Of a stretch of 61,830 bases of DNA, positions 17,395-25,750 are shown piece after piece. Both the position numbers and the translations under genes were made by a program. Numbering within the stretch: the stretch's first letter is position 1; each line of letters opens with the position of its first letter. The stretch comes from Butyricicoccus pullicaecorum. GTDB taxonomy: Bacteria; Bacillota; Clostridia; Oscillospirales; Butyricicoccaceae. The DNA is taken from contig JAGZIN010000015.1 of NCBI GenBank assembly GCA_018366195.1, positions 1 to 61,830 on the forward strand. The letters run 5' to 3'. The notes beneath the pieces were generated by a model. That model worked only from the letters and a program-made list of their open reading frames with translations. It was not told the DNA's origin and ran no database searches.

Positions 17395-18342
17395 ATGGCT
17401 GAAAAAATGTGTCCCGGTCCAGTAAATGGTGCAGCTGGTTTCCGTGAAGCGGTCTGTGTGCATACCAAAAAAGTCTATGACCAATGCCGCAGCCGTGACT
17501 GTATGCGTGATTTGCGTGTGTATCTGCCGGTTGAAGATCAGTGCTTTATCGAAGGCAATTCTGTCAGCGTCAAGCCGCGTTCCGCAGAGCTTTTGACTGC
17601 TGTCATGGACGTCGAGCCTGTCACATTCCAGCGCGGCTTTTACAGCGTGGATATCCGCTTCTACTACAAGGTATCCGTAGAAGTATGCACTGGTGTTGGC
17701 TGTCCTCGAATTTTGGAAGGTCTTTCCGTCTATGACAAGCGCTGTATCCTGTTTGGCAGTGAAGGGCATGCACGAATCTTTTCTTCGAAGTATCTGCCCG
17801 ATCAGATGGATTTCCAGCTTGCAGAGCGCTCCAATCTTCCCACAGCTGTGCTGGAAGCAGTTGATGCAATCCTGCTTGATGCCCATATCGTTTACCCCAC
17901 ACAGCCCTGTCCTTGCAGCTGTCCTTGCGAGCTTCGCGAAGTGCCGCGTGCAATCTGCGGCTGCTTTGGCGGACGGGATTTGGCTCTGGATTCAACCAGC
18001 AACCAGCTGGTTGTCACAATTGGTCAGTTCTCTATCATCAAACTGGAACGCGATATCCAGCTGCTGATGCCCGCATACGACATCTGTCTGCCGCAGAAGG
18101 ATTGCTGTGACAATGTTGGCGGCGATAACAGCGAAGACCCTTGCGAAATCTTCTCACGCTTTGACTTCCCCGTTGATGAGTTTTTCCCACCACGCAAGGA
18201 ATATGACCCCTGTGAGCATCATCACTGCAGTCCTGTTCCGCAGCCGCGCGCCCAGCATGGCAGCGGTCAAGGCAGCAGCTGCGGCTCGTGCGGCAGCAGC
18301 GGCAGCTCATGCAGCGGCGGCAGCTCGTGCGGCTGCAAATAA
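17395..18342 (+). CDS. Cysteine-rich protein of unknown function, spore-coat candidate
   Basis: 315 aa with about 25 cysteines. The body (about 1-245) looks like a folded domain pair: an N-terminal segment FREAVCVHTKKVYDQCRSRDC, then beta-rich stretches, a cluster CPCSCPC near 175, and a second repeat-like half. The end is a low-complexity Gly/Ser/Cys tail (SSCGSCGSSGSSCSGG then CGCK). I recall similar unannotated proteins in clostridia but no proven function. Cysteine clusters plus a Gly/Ser tail resemble cross-linked spore coat or exosporium proteins; metal binding is an alternative. GGAGG is 8 nt before the ATG inside a hairpin. No signal peptide or membrane span. Confidence 0.85.
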   Translation: MAEKMCPGPVNGAAGFREAVCVHTKKVYDQCRSRDCMRDLRVYLPVEDQCFIEGNSVSVKPRSAELLTAVMDVEPVTFQRGFYSVDIRFYYKVSVEVCTGVGCPRILEGLSVYDKRCILFGSEGHARIFSSKYLPDQMDFQLAERSNLPTAVLEAVDAILLDAHIVYPTQPCPCSCPCELREVPRAICGCFGGRDLALDSTSNQLVVTIGQFSIIKLERDIQLLMPAYDICLPQKDCCDNVGGDNSEDPCEIFSRFDFPVDEFFPPRKEYDPCEHHHCSPVPQPRAQHGSGQGSSCGSCGSSGSSCSGGSSCGCK

Positions 18343-18350
18343 TATAGATT

Positions 18351-18383
18351 CAGCCCATGGATTTTTCCATGGGCTGCTTTCTT
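18351..18383 (+). terminator. Intrinsic terminator after the cysteine-rich gene
   Basis: Perfect CAGCCCATGG/CCATGGGCTG stem (18351-18360 and 18366-18375) followed by a T-rich tract. Confidence 0.82.
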
Positions 18384-18397
18384 ATAGGAATATGATG

Positions 18398-19594
18398 TTA
18401 AAACAAGTCTTCCTCTGTGATGAAGAATCCCGCCTCATTGTCTGCGCAGCGTCGGTCAAGCTCTGAAGTCGTGCCCACCAGCTCACGCACTTTTTCATAA
18501 GCAGCCCGCGCTTTCTCATTCTCCTGATTCGTGCGTGTTGCCCGAATGAGCAGATTTTTAGGAGTATCCAGCGGCGAGATATATTCTACCACAGATACCT
18601 TATAGCCTTCTGCTTCGAGCTTCAGCGCCCGCATACTGTCGGTCAGTACATCATTGAAACGTGCCTTAAATACTCCATGTCTCATAAGCGGTTCCAATCC
18701 CGGAAGTGTATATTGGTCGAGCAGCTCCTTGTGGCAGCAGGGTACACAGGCAATATATTTTGCCTTTGCACGAATGGCGGTTCCCAGCGCCAAATCGGTT
18801 GCAATATCACAGGCATGCAGCGAAATCACAGCAGTTACCTGTTCGGGCGGCTGATAGGTACGCAAATCGGCAGTGATAAACTCCATATTGTGATATCCAA
18901 GGCGCTTTGCCATCTTTTGGCTCTCTGACACAACATGGGGATTGATATCAATGCCCACAATGCGGCAGCGTCGGCGCAGCACATCACGCAGATAATAATT
19001 CATGACAAAGGAGAGGTAGGATTTCCCACACGCACAATCTAACAGCAGGATTTCCTCGCTGTCGTCCTGCTCGAACATCGGCGCAACCAACTCAACATAG
19101 TGGTCAATCTGGTTATATTTGCGTATCATATCGTTTTTGAGCTTACCATCGGCGGTCAATATCCCGATTCCACGCAAAAGCGCACCTGCCTTATCCACCT
19201 GAATGAGATATTTTCTGCCCTGATCCAAAAGCGGATTGATAACGGTTTCCTGTGGCTCTGCCTTCTGTTCGCTCTGCTTCATGGAAACCCCACGCGCACC
19301 AACCGTAATGGTCATGACACTCCCGCGTTCGGTATAGGTCAGCACTGCATGTTCATAGACATCTGCCTGCTGTTCAAAAAATGCGACTGATTCCTCCGCA
19401 TCGACGCGCCGTTCGGTTCCCTGAAAGGTGAGTACATAATCCTCTTGCTCCCCTGCCTTCAAAATCGCCTGAAACTTTTTATTGCCAGACTTAAATTCAA
19501 AGACTGCAGATATGAAATAATCTCTATTTTGCTTGAGCCGTGCCTGAATTCCAACCAACAGCAATTTCAGCTTATTTTTTTCTCCCTTTTGCAT
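18398..19594 (-). CDS. SAM-dependent methyltransferase (Methyltransf_32/METTL25-like)
   Basis: 398 aa. The C-terminal half has a Rossmann methyltransferase domain with motif I LLLDCACGKSYLSF (about 183-196), then IVGIDINP and the HACDIATD segment; CVPCCHKEL follows. The N-terminal 150 residues (with a charged QSEQKAEPQE stretch) are a separate domain. The pattern fits the family that includes METTL25-like RNA methyltransferases; the substrate is not known. The ATG at 19594 has GAGGAGAGG upstream; a GTG at 19606 overlaps that site. Own promoter. Confidence 0.85.
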   Translation of the reverse strand: MQKGEKNKLKLLLVGIQARLKQNRDYFISAVFEFKSGNKKFQAILKAGEQEDYVLTFQGTERRVDAEESVAFFEQQADVYEHAVLTYTERGSVMTITVGARGVSMKQSEQKAEPQETVINPLLDQGRKYLIQVDKAGALLRGIGILTADGKLKNDMIRKYNQIDHYVELVAPMFEQDDSEEILLLDCACGKSYLSFVMNYYLRDVLRRRCRIVGIDINPHVVSESQKMAKRLGYHNMEFITADLRTYQPPEQVTAVISLHACDIATDLALGTAIRAKAKYIACVPCCHKELLDQYTLPGLEPLMRHGVFKARFNDVLTDSMRALKLEAEGYKVSVVEYISPLDTPKNLLIRATRTNQENEKARAAYEKVRELVGTTSELDRRCADNEAGFFITEEDLF

Positions 19595-19639
19595 ATAGAA
19601 ACGCACCTCTCCTCGTTTTTTAACAGATCAAGTGAATCT

Positions 19640-19668
19640 ATTATAATCTGCTTTACATCAAGACGCAA
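19640..19668 (-). promoter_or_regulatory. Promoter of the methyltransferase gene
   Basis: Minus strand -35 TTGCGT (19668-19663), 17-nt spacer, perfect -10 TATAAT (19645-19640). Confidence 0.7.
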
Positions 19669-19720
19669 GTATTTTACCGCACAAACCCCGTACCAAAGAC
19701 CTGCTGATGGCTGCACGAAC

Positions 19721-19760
19721 ACAAAAATGCACCCTTCTGCCGGTTTTGGCAAAAGGGTGC
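19721..19760 (-). terminator. Intrinsic terminator of the rubrerythrin gene
   Basis: GCACCCTT core stem (19729-19741 with 19748-19760, one mismatch); on the minus strand it is followed by ATTTTTGTG. It lies 29 nt beyond the rubrerythrin stop. Confidence 0.85.
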
Positions 19761-19788
19761 GCCCATCTTTTTACTGTTCCGCTGAAAA

Positions 19789-20328
19789 TCAATAATTCTC
19801 TGCCTTGATTTGGAAATATGCCTTTGGATGTGCACAGACTGGACATACCTCTGGAGCCTGCTTGCCGATGACAATGTGACCACAGTTCGCACACTGCCAA
19901 ATCATATCTCCATCGCGGGAGAATACGATGCCTGTTTCGATATTCTCAAGCAGCTTGCGATAACGCTCTTCATGCTCCTTTTCGATGGCACCTACCTGTT
20001 CAAACAGGAATGCAATATGGTCAAAGCCTTCCTCCTTGGCTTCCTTGGCAAAGGTCGCATACATATCGGTCCATTCGTAATTTTCGCCGTCGGCTGCGTC
20101 CTTGAGATTCTCTACCGTAGAGCCAATTCCATCATGCAGGAGCTTGAACCAAATCTTAGCATGCTCTTTTTCATTGTTTGCTGTTTCAAGGAACAACTGC
20201 GCAATCTGCTCGTAGCCCTCTTTCTTTGCCTTTGACGCATAATAAGTGTATTTATTACGCGCTTGAGATTCTCCTGCAAACGCCGCCATCAAATTTGCTT
20301 CCGTCTTTGTGCCTTTTAGGTTTTTCAT
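19789..20328 (-). CDS. rbr: Rubrerythrin
   Basis: 179-aa peroxide-reducing non-heme diiron protein. The N-terminal four-helix domain carries the ExxH-type iron ligands (FAGESQARNKY, ANNEKEHAKIW, VGAIEKEHEERY); the C-terminal rubredoxin-like domain binds one iron through CANC and CPVC. It uses electrons from NAD(P)H:rubredoxin systems to remove hydrogen peroxide in anaerobes. Its promoter region has a PerR-like box next to the -10, matching the peroxide control known for clostridial rubrerythrins. Single-gene transcript. Confidence 0.97.
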   Translation of the reverse strand: MKNLKGTKTEANLMAAFAGESQARNKYTYYASKAKKEGYEQIAQLFLETANNEKEHAKIWFKLLHDGIGSTVENLKDAADGENYEWTDMYATFAKEAKEEGFDHIAFLFEQVGAIEKEHEERYRKLLENIETGIVFSRDGDMIWQCANCGHIVIGKQAPEVCPVCAHPKAYFQIKAENY

Positions 20329-20349
20329 AACAATACTCCTTTCTGAAAA

Positions 20350-20364
20350 TAAGAATTATTATTA
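20350..20364 (-). promoter_or_regulatory. PerR-box-like operator before rubrerythrin
   Basis: Minus strand TAATAATAATTCTTA matches 11 of 14 fixed positions of the PerR consensus TTATAATNATTATAA. It lies just downstream of the -10 region, where a bound repressor would block transcription. Confidence 0.5.
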
Positions 20365-20367
20365 TCT

Positions 20368-20398
20368 ATAGTATGCTATGTGATACGCTTTGTGTCAA
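20368..20398 (-). promoter_or_regulatory. Rubrerythrin promoter
   Basis: Minus strand consensus -35 TTGACA (20398-20393). The -10 is either CATACT at 17-nt spacing (20375-20370) or TACTAT at 19 nt (20373-20368). Confidence 0.65.
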
Positions 20399-20413
20399 TA
20401 CCATTTTGGAAAT

Positions 20414-20441
20414 TTGATTCAAAAAATTTTATACGTATAAA
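20414..20441 (+). promoter_or_regulatory. Promoter of the DUF1540 gene
   Basis: -35 TTGATT (20414-20419), 16-nt spacer, -10 TATAAA (20436-20441), 55 nt before the ATG. It is divergent to the rubrerythrin promoter. Confidence 0.5.
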
Positions 20442-20495
20442 ACTCATTTATCTTGCGCAAACTGCTCATGAAACATTCAAAGGAGGGATTCTCTT

Positions 20496-20663
20496 ATGAT
20501 GAATCAGGAAAACAAAGCGATTCGCTGTACCGTCAAGCAGTGTGCACACCATTGTTCCGGAGCAGACTACTGTGCACTCGAACACATCACGATTGGCACA
20601 CACGAAGCAAACCCCTGCACCCAGCAGTGTGTTGACTGCATGAGCTTTGCAACCGCACACTAA
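20496..20663 (+). CDS. DUF1540 small cysteine-rich protein
   Basis: 55-aa protein read directly from the sequence, starting MMNQENKAIRCTV and ending CMSFATAH. AGGAGGG lies 8 nt before the ATG. It carries the DUF1540 pattern: IRCTVKQCAHHCSGADYC, then the isoleucine-rich ITIG, then CTQQC and CMSF; seven cysteines in all, probably binding zinc or another metal. DUF1540 proteins are common and often multi-copy in clostridia; their function is not known. Own promoter and a terminator directly after. Confidence 0.85.
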   Translation: MMNQENKAIRCTVKQCAHHCSGADYCALEHITIGTHEANPCTQQCVDCMSFATAH

Positions 20664-20700
20664 TCCCACACAAGGATTGCCTTTCTAAAGTTTCTGCGTC

Positions 20701-20745
20701 AACAATGCGGTCGGTTCTTTTACAAACCGACCGCATTGTTTATTG
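20701..20745. terminator. Bidirectional terminator between DUF1540 gene and lipid kinase
   Basis: Perfect 16-bp stem AACAATGCGGTCGGTT/AACCGACCGCATTGTT (20701-20716 and 20725-20740). The minus-strand kinase gene's stop codon overlaps its edge. Confidence 0.85.
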
Positions 20746-21636
20746 CTTATGACTGAAAATTGTGAGTACCTGATACTGGTTGGATATCTGCACATCGCGT
20801 AGCTTTCCCCCAAACTCACCGTCCAGCGTCCACGAAATCTCATCTTTGGAGGAAACGCGCAGACACGGTGTTTTGAAGCGCATTAAAAACTTGGAATCTC
20901 CATTGGGCTGTACCAAATCGTTAAAGACATTTTGCCACTCTATGGGAGTCTTTGGCTGACGAACCAACACCACCTCAAACAGCCCATCGTCCATACGCAC
21001 ATCTCGCGGCGTGAGCTCCTTAAAGCCGCCAATCGAGGTGGCATTGGATATCATACCATAAATGAATTCGTCCTCTATGCGAATTCCGTCCTCTGTCTCG
21101 ATTTGAATTTCATACGGCTTGACCGTTGGCAGTGATTTAATGCCCTCTAAAATATAGGCAGTACGTCCAAGCAGATTTTTTTGGGTCTGCGGCGTTGTAT
21201 AGGATACATTGGTAAAAGCACCAAACGCTGCAACATAACAAAAATGCCGCGTGCCAAACAGACCAATATCCACTTTTTGGAAATCCTCACCAGCAGCAAT
21301 CTTCGCCGCCTCCATGACCTGCTTGGGGATAAACAGGCTGGAAGCAAAATCGTTGACCGTACCCGCCGGAATATAGCCAATCGGCACCTGATGTCCACCC
21401 TCTAGGAGTCCGGAAACCACCTCATTGAGTGTTCCGTCGCCTCCAGAGCAGACGATTCTTTCAAACTCTGCTGCACGCTCCTGTACAATCCGCGCTGCGT
21501 CCCGCGTTTGCTGCGTTGTATAGACAGTGACCTCAAAGCCTGCGCGTACAAACAAATCAATACAAGAGAGCGCTTTTTCATGAATCGCGCCCTTGCCAGC
21601 ATTGGGATTGACTACGAATAGTAACTTTCGAGGCAT
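20740..21636 (-). CDS. Diacylglycerol/lipid kinase family protein (YegS/DagK-like)
   Basis: 298-aa cytosolic lipid kinase. The nucleotide-binding loop SGGDGTLNEV (64-73) and the upstream VNPNAGKG (9-16) define the DAGK catalytic family; FKELTPRDVRMDDGLFEVVL in the C-terminal beta-domain is also typical. It probably phosphorylates diacylglycerol, returning it to phospholipid synthesis, but related YegS and LCB kinases differ in substrate. It follows htpG after 29 nt and may be co-transcribed with it. Confidence 0.9.
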   Translation of the reverse strand: MPRKLLFVVNPNAGKGAIHEKALSCIDLFVRAGFEVTVYTTQQTRDAARIVQERAAEFERIVCSGGDGTLNEVVSGLLEGGHQVPIGYIPAGTVNDFASSLFIPKQVMEAAKIAAGEDFQKVDIGLFGTRHFCYVAAFGAFTNVSYTTPQTQKNLLGRTAYILEGIKSLPTVKPYEIQIETEDGIRIEDEFIYGMISNATSIGGFKELTPRDVRMDDGLFEVVLVRQPKTPIEWQNVFNDLVQPNGDSKFLMRFKTPCLRVSSKDEISWTLDGEFGGKLRDVQISNQYQVLTIFSHKQ

Positions 21637-21665
21637 AACATCAGCCTTTCTTGTATGGTATGAGA

Positions 21666-23546
21666 TTATACCAACAGCTCACACACGGTATTTGCGTAGG
21701 CAACAGGGTCGTCCAGCTGAATTCCTTCCATCAGCTGTGCCTGCGCATAGAGTACCTGCGCATACTTGCCAACACGGTCTGTATCCGCGGCCTTGAGCTT
21801 TTCGAAAATCGGATGCTCTGCATTGAGCTCCAGCACACGTTCTGCATGAATTTTATCCTGTCCCGGCTGCTGATTGAGCACCTTTTCCATCTCCAAGGAT
21901 ACCATACCCTTGGTTGTCAGGCAGCAGGGGTGACTTTTGAGCTTGCTGGTAAACTGCACCGCTGTGACCTTGTCGCCCAAAGCCTTTTTGACATCGTCCA
22001 GAATATGCTGATATTCCTTGGTCAAGGTCTCGATTTCTTCCTTTTCCTCTGCGGTCTCCAAATTGAGGTCATCATCAGAAATGGACTGAAATGGCTTGCC
22101 CTGATAATCCTGCATCATCTTCATGCAGAATTCATCAATGTTATCGGTCAGACACAGCACCTGATATCCCTGCTCACGCAGACGCTCCATCTGCGGCAGC
22201 AGTTCGATTTTTGCCTTGCTTTCACCACAGGCATAGTAGATTGCCTTCTGATTCTCTTTCATGCCCTCGACATATTCTGCCAGTGAAACCATCTTATCGC
22301 TGTCCGCAGTATGATAGAGCAGCAAATCCTGCAACAATTCCTTGTGCATTGCATAATCAACATATGCACCATACTTGAGCTGTAATCCAAATGCCCCAAA
22401 GAATTTCTCATACGCCTCGCGCTGATTCTTCATCATGCCGGCGAGTTCATTCTTGATTTTCTTCTCCAGTGCACCAGCAATCAGCTTGAGATGACGGTCA
22501 TGCTGCAAAAGCTCACGGGAAATATTCAAAGACAAATCTGCCGTATCGACAAGACCGCGTACAAAGCTAAAGTAGTCCGGCAGCAGGTCTGCACACTTGT
22601 CCATAATCAGTACGCCATTGGAATAGAGAGCAAGCCCCTTTTCGTAATCCTTGGTATAGTAATCCATCGCCGGGTGACTGGGAATATAGAGCAGCGCATG
22701 ATAGGTGACCGAGCCCTCGGTATACATGTGGATATGATGGAGCGGGTCCTGATAATCAAAGAATTTCTGCTTATAGAAATGATTATAATCCTCGTCTTTC
22801 AGCTCAGACTTGGATTTCTTCCACAGCGGAATCATGGAGTTGAGCGTCGTCAGCTCCATATATTCTTCCCATTCCGGCTTTTCCGGGTCACAGCCTTCTT
22901 TCTGGCGCGAGCGGGGCATTTCCATTTGAATGGGATAGCGGATATAATCCGAATACTTTTTAATCAGCTCCTGAATCCGGTACGGCTCCAAAAATTCGCT
23001 GTAATGGTCTGCCTCTGTGTCCTCCATCAAGGTCAGGACAATATCGGTGCCTACGGTATCCTTAACCGCAGGCTCGATGGTATAACCCTCTGCGCCGTCA
23101 GAAACCCAGCGATTTGCGCCTTCCTGTCCCTGTGCACGTGAGATGACCTCGACCTGAGATGCAACCATGAATGCCGCATAAAAACCGACACCGAATTGTC
23201 CAATGATGTCGATATCGTCCTGTTTTTCATTCTCCTGCTTAAACTTGAGGGAACCGGAATGTGCAATGGTGCCTAAATTTTCTTCCATTTCAGCGGCAGT
23301 CATACCACAGCCATGGTCAGAAATTGTGAGCGTTCTTGCATCTTTATCGAGGGTAATGGTAATTGGCAAATTGTCACGCAGAATTCCTGTCTGTCCCTGC
23401 TGCATTGCATGATAATACAGCTTATCGGTCGCATCTGACGCATTTGAAATCAACTCGCGTAAGAAAATGTCCTTATGAGAATAAATTGAATGAATCATCA
23501 AATCGAGCAGTCTTTTTGACTCTGCCTGAAACTGCTTCTTTTCCAT
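21666..23546 (-). CDS. htpG: Molecular chaperone HtpG (Hsp90)
   Basis: 626-aa bacterial Hsp90. The N-terminal GHKL ATPase domain has ELISNASDATDKL (helix with the catalytic Glu/Asn), ISDHGCGMT and GQFGVGFYAAFMV; the middle domain has the conserved SRELLQHDR segment; a shortened C-terminal dimer domain follows. Full length. The upstream region carries a perfect CIRCE operator, so control by HrcA together with groEL/dnaK is expected; in Bacillus htpG is not a CIRCE gene. GAGGTG lies before the ATG. Confidence 0.97.
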   Translation of the reverse strand: MEKKQFQAESKRLLDLMIHSIYSHKDIFLRELISNASDATDKLYYHAMQQGQTGILRDNLPITITLDKDARTLTISDHGCGMTAAEMEENLGTIAHSGSLKFKQENEKQDDIDIIGQFGVGFYAAFMVASQVEVISRAQGQEGANRWVSDGAEGYTIEPAVKDTVGTDIVLTLMEDTEADHYSEFLEPYRIQELIKKYSDYIRYPIQMEMPRSRQKEGCDPEKPEWEEYMELTTLNSMIPLWKKSKSELKDEDYNHFYKQKFFDYQDPLHHIHMYTEGSVTYHALLYIPSHPAMDYYTKDYEKGLALYSNGVLIMDKCADLLPDYFSFVRGLVDTADLSLNISRELLQHDRHLKLIAGALEKKIKNELAGMMKNQREAYEKFFGAFGLQLKYGAYVDYAMHKELLQDLLLYHTADSDKMVSLAEYVEGMKENQKAIYYACGESKAKIELLPQMERLREQGYQVLCLTDNIDEFCMKMMQDYQGKPFQSISDDDLNLETAEEKEEIETLTKEYQHILDDVKKALGDKVTAVQFTSKLKSHPCCLTTKGMVSLEMEKVLNQQPGQDKIHAERVLELNAEHPIFEKLKAADTDRVGKYAQVLYAQAQLMEGIQLDDPVAYANTVCELLV

Positions 23547-23575
23547 GTGGAATCACACCTCTATATCAAAAAATG

Positions 23576-23616
23576 AATACTGTTAGCACTCTCATACTTC
23601 GAGTGCTAACAGTATT
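23576..23616 (-). promoter_or_regulatory. CIRCE operator (HrcA site) of htpG
   Basis: TTAGCACTC (23583-23591), 9-nt spacer, GAGTGCTAA (23601-23609): exact CIRCE consensus. The palindrome extends to 16-bp perfect arms (23576-23591 and 23601-23616). It lies 30 nt upstream of htpG, with a CATAAT -10-like hexamer overlapping its upstream arm on the minus strand. Confidence 0.93.
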
Positions 23617-23665
23617 ATGATAAGCCTTTGCCCTCAAAAAATCAAGGGCTTATTTGATTTTTTCT

Positions 23666-24835
23666 TTACTGGAGTTTTTCCGGCGAAATATGCTTTTGGG
23701 AAAGTTCCCGATAGGTATAACGGCGCAGCAGCGCGTAAATGACAGAAAACAGCGGAATATTGACAATCATGCCCAAGACGCCCATGGTACTTGCGCCCGT
23801 TGTGACGGCAACCAAAACCCAAATAGATGGCAAGCCGACCGAATTTCCCACCACATGCGGATAAATCAGGTTACCTTCAATCTGCTGAAGTACCAAAAAC
23901 AGAATGATGAACCAGACTGCCTGAATCGGGTTTTGAATCAAAATCAAAAAGGTGCCGATGAAGCAGCCAAAAAACGCGCCAAAAATGGGAATCAGTGCTG
24001 TAAATGCAATCACAATTCCAATCACGGCTGCATAAGGGAATCTGAAAATGGACATTGTGATGAAAAACAAAAAGCCAAGGATACAGGCCTCCAGACACTG
24101 CCCCGAGATAAAATTGGAAAATGTCCGCTGAATCAGCCGGAAAATATCCAGCGCTGTGTCCACATGGCGCTCTGCCAAGCTTGCATACATCAGCTTCTTA
24201 AACTGCAAAGTCAACTTTTCCTTTTGCAACAGGATATACAGCGCAAAGATGAGACCAATAATTGTGTTGGTCAATCCTCCAATAATGGACGTTGCGACTG
24301 AAACCGTACTGCCAAGCAAATTGCCGTTGCGCAAAAAATCGAACAGATTGCGAAGCTGTTCTGTCCAGTTGATTGTCTCAAGCGAGGCAATCCAATCGTT
24401 TGCATAGTCTGTAATTTCCGGATACTGGGCAACCAAATCATTGATTAAATCCGATAACTGTGCAAAAAATCCCGGCAGGGCTGCGCGAATGGTTTGAATT
24501 GAGTTGCTGACCTGCGGCGTAATGGTAAAAACCAGAAGCATCATCAATCCCACAATGAGAACCAGTGTCAGAACCAGACTGAGCGGACGATGCAGCTTTC
24601 TGCAAATCTTATACTTCTGCTGTACCCGCTCGGAAAATAACGTGCGCTCAATTGCCCGCATCGGCACATTGACCACAAAGGCAATCACACAGCCAATCAA
24701 AAACGGCAGCAAAAACCGAGCCGCCGTCTGCAAAACGCCTGTCAGCAAATGAATGTTCTGAAGTCCAAGGAACAGTACAATACCAAAGGCAATCAGTCCC
24801 ATGAGCTGATACATTTTTTTACGATGAAACTCCAT
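23666..24835 (-). CDS. AI-2E family transporter (second of two)
   Basis: 389-aa multi-span membrane protein, paralogue of the one at 12521-13849 (shared patterns: YxxRELSQKHIS-like end against NRSLRNKHIS, and FxGFIGxxP-like against FGAFFGCFIGT). Family members include E. coli TqsA (AI-2 export) and Na+/H+ antiporter-like proteins; the substrate is unknown here. Hydrophobic helices at about 12-80 and 140-370. GGGGGTGT lies before the ATG. It lies between the cobalamin operon terminator and htpG, facing the same way; no link with either is apparent. Confidence 0.9.
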   Translation of the reverse strand: MEFHRKKMYQLMGLIAFGIVLFLGLQNIHLLTGVLQTAARFLLPFLIGCVIAFVVNVPMRAIERTLFSERVQQKYKICRKLHRPLSLVLTLVLIVGLMMLLVFTITPQVSNSIQTIRAALPGFFAQLSDLINDLVAQYPEITDYANDWIASLETINWTEQLRNLFDFLRNGNLLGSTVSVATSIIGGLTNTIIGLIFALYILLQKEKLTLQFKKLMYASLAERHVDTALDIFRLIQRTFSNFISGQCLEACILGFLFFITMSIFRFPYAAVIGIVIAFTALIPIFGAFFGCFIGTFLILIQNPIQAVWFIILFLVLQQIEGNLIYPHVVGNSVGLPSIWVLVAVTTGASTMGVLGMIVNIPLFSVIYALLRRYTYRELSQKHISPEKLQ

Positions 24836-24916
24836 AATACACCCCCTATTTTTCTTTTATTTTACCATCTGCCGCCTTGGAATTTAAGACCCATTTGTAA
24901 AAAATATTTTGTCTGC

Positions 24917-24953
24917 GCAAAAAGGTTCTCCGGTATTCTAATCGCGGAGAACC
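24917..24953 (-). terminator. Terminator of the cobalamin operon
   Basis: GGTTCTCCG/CGGAGAACC stem (24924-24932 and 24945-24953); on the minus strand it is followed by TTTTTG. It lies 23 nt beyond the cbiK stop and ends the 22-kb operon. Confidence 0.85.
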
Positions 24954-24975
24954 CTTTCGTTGCACTACACTTCGC

Positions 24976-25746
24976 CTACGCCCTCATGCAGTGCGCCTCA
25001 AACAGCGCGCCGATTTTTGGAAACTCTCCCATACCGCGCAGGCAAACCTCTGTTTCATAGCCGTCTGCTTCCAGCTGAGATTTCCAGCTGTCCGATTCCG
25101 CGCCAGCCAAATCATTCTGCGCATGGTCTCCCGCGACAATCATAAAGGGCGCCAGCCATACCTTGCGAATGTGGTGCTTTTGCAAGCGCTTTTTGATATA
25201 GTCAAGCTCCGGAAATCCTTCTACCGTGCCCACATAGACACGTTCTGCGTCCAAATAGCGGAAGGTGTTTTCGACCTGACTGTATGCCGCATTGACTGCG
25301 TGCTCTGTTCCATGCCCCATGTAGACAAACGCCTCGTCCGGCTTGAGCACAGGCATTTCCTCCAAAAGTGCGGTACAGGTTTCCAGATAATCCTCCTGTG
25401 TATACAGCATCGGCTTGCCAATGCGCACGCACAAATCGCCTGCCGCCTGCCGAATCTGTCTGCACATTTTTTCATACTCAATACCCGGAATCACGTGCAG
25501 ACTTTGACACACAATTTCTTCATAGCCCTGCTGCCGCAGCTGTTCCACCAACTCTGCCGGATTGGGAATGACCGTACCTTCTTCTCTTTGAATCTTTCGA
25601 ATAATCATCTGTGAGGTAAATGCCCGATAAAAATCATACTCCGGCATGGCCTGCGACAGTCTATGCTCCAATGTTTCGATTGCACGTCTTGCCTCTGGAT
25701 AGCTGGTGCCAAAGCTAATAACTGCGAGCGCTTTTTTCCTTGCCAT
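24976..25746 (-). CDS. cbiK: Sirohydrochlorin cobaltochelatase
   Basis: Inserts cobalt into sirohydrochlorin, committing it to the anaerobic B12 route. 256 aa; the likely metal-binding residues H145 (YMGHGTEH), E176 (TVEGFPE) and H208 (VAGDHAQND) match H145/E175/H207 of Salmonella CbiK. No signal peptide, so a cytosolic biosynthetic enzyme rather than the periplasmic variant. It is the last gene of the operon, 4 nt after cbiC, with a terminator directly downstream. Confidence 0.96.
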   Translation of the reverse strand: MARKKALAVISFGTSYPEARRAIETLEHRLSQAMPEYDFYRAFTSQMIIRKIQREEGTVIPNPAELVEQLRQQGYEEIVCQSLHVIPGIEYEKMCRQIRQAAGDLCVRIGKPMLYTQEDYLETCTALLEEMPVLKPDEAFVYMGHGTEHAVNAAYSQVENTFRYLDAERVYVGTVEGFPELDYIKKRLQKHHIRKVWLAPFMIVAGDHAQNDLAGAESDSWKSQLEADGYETEVCLRGMGEFPKIGALFEAHCMRA

Positions 25747-25750
25747 AGAC

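Noticed and set aside
18107..18466. Alanine-rich open frame over the tail of the cysteine-rich gene
   Set aside because: It is the low-complexity GCN repeat read in another frame and crosses the terminator.
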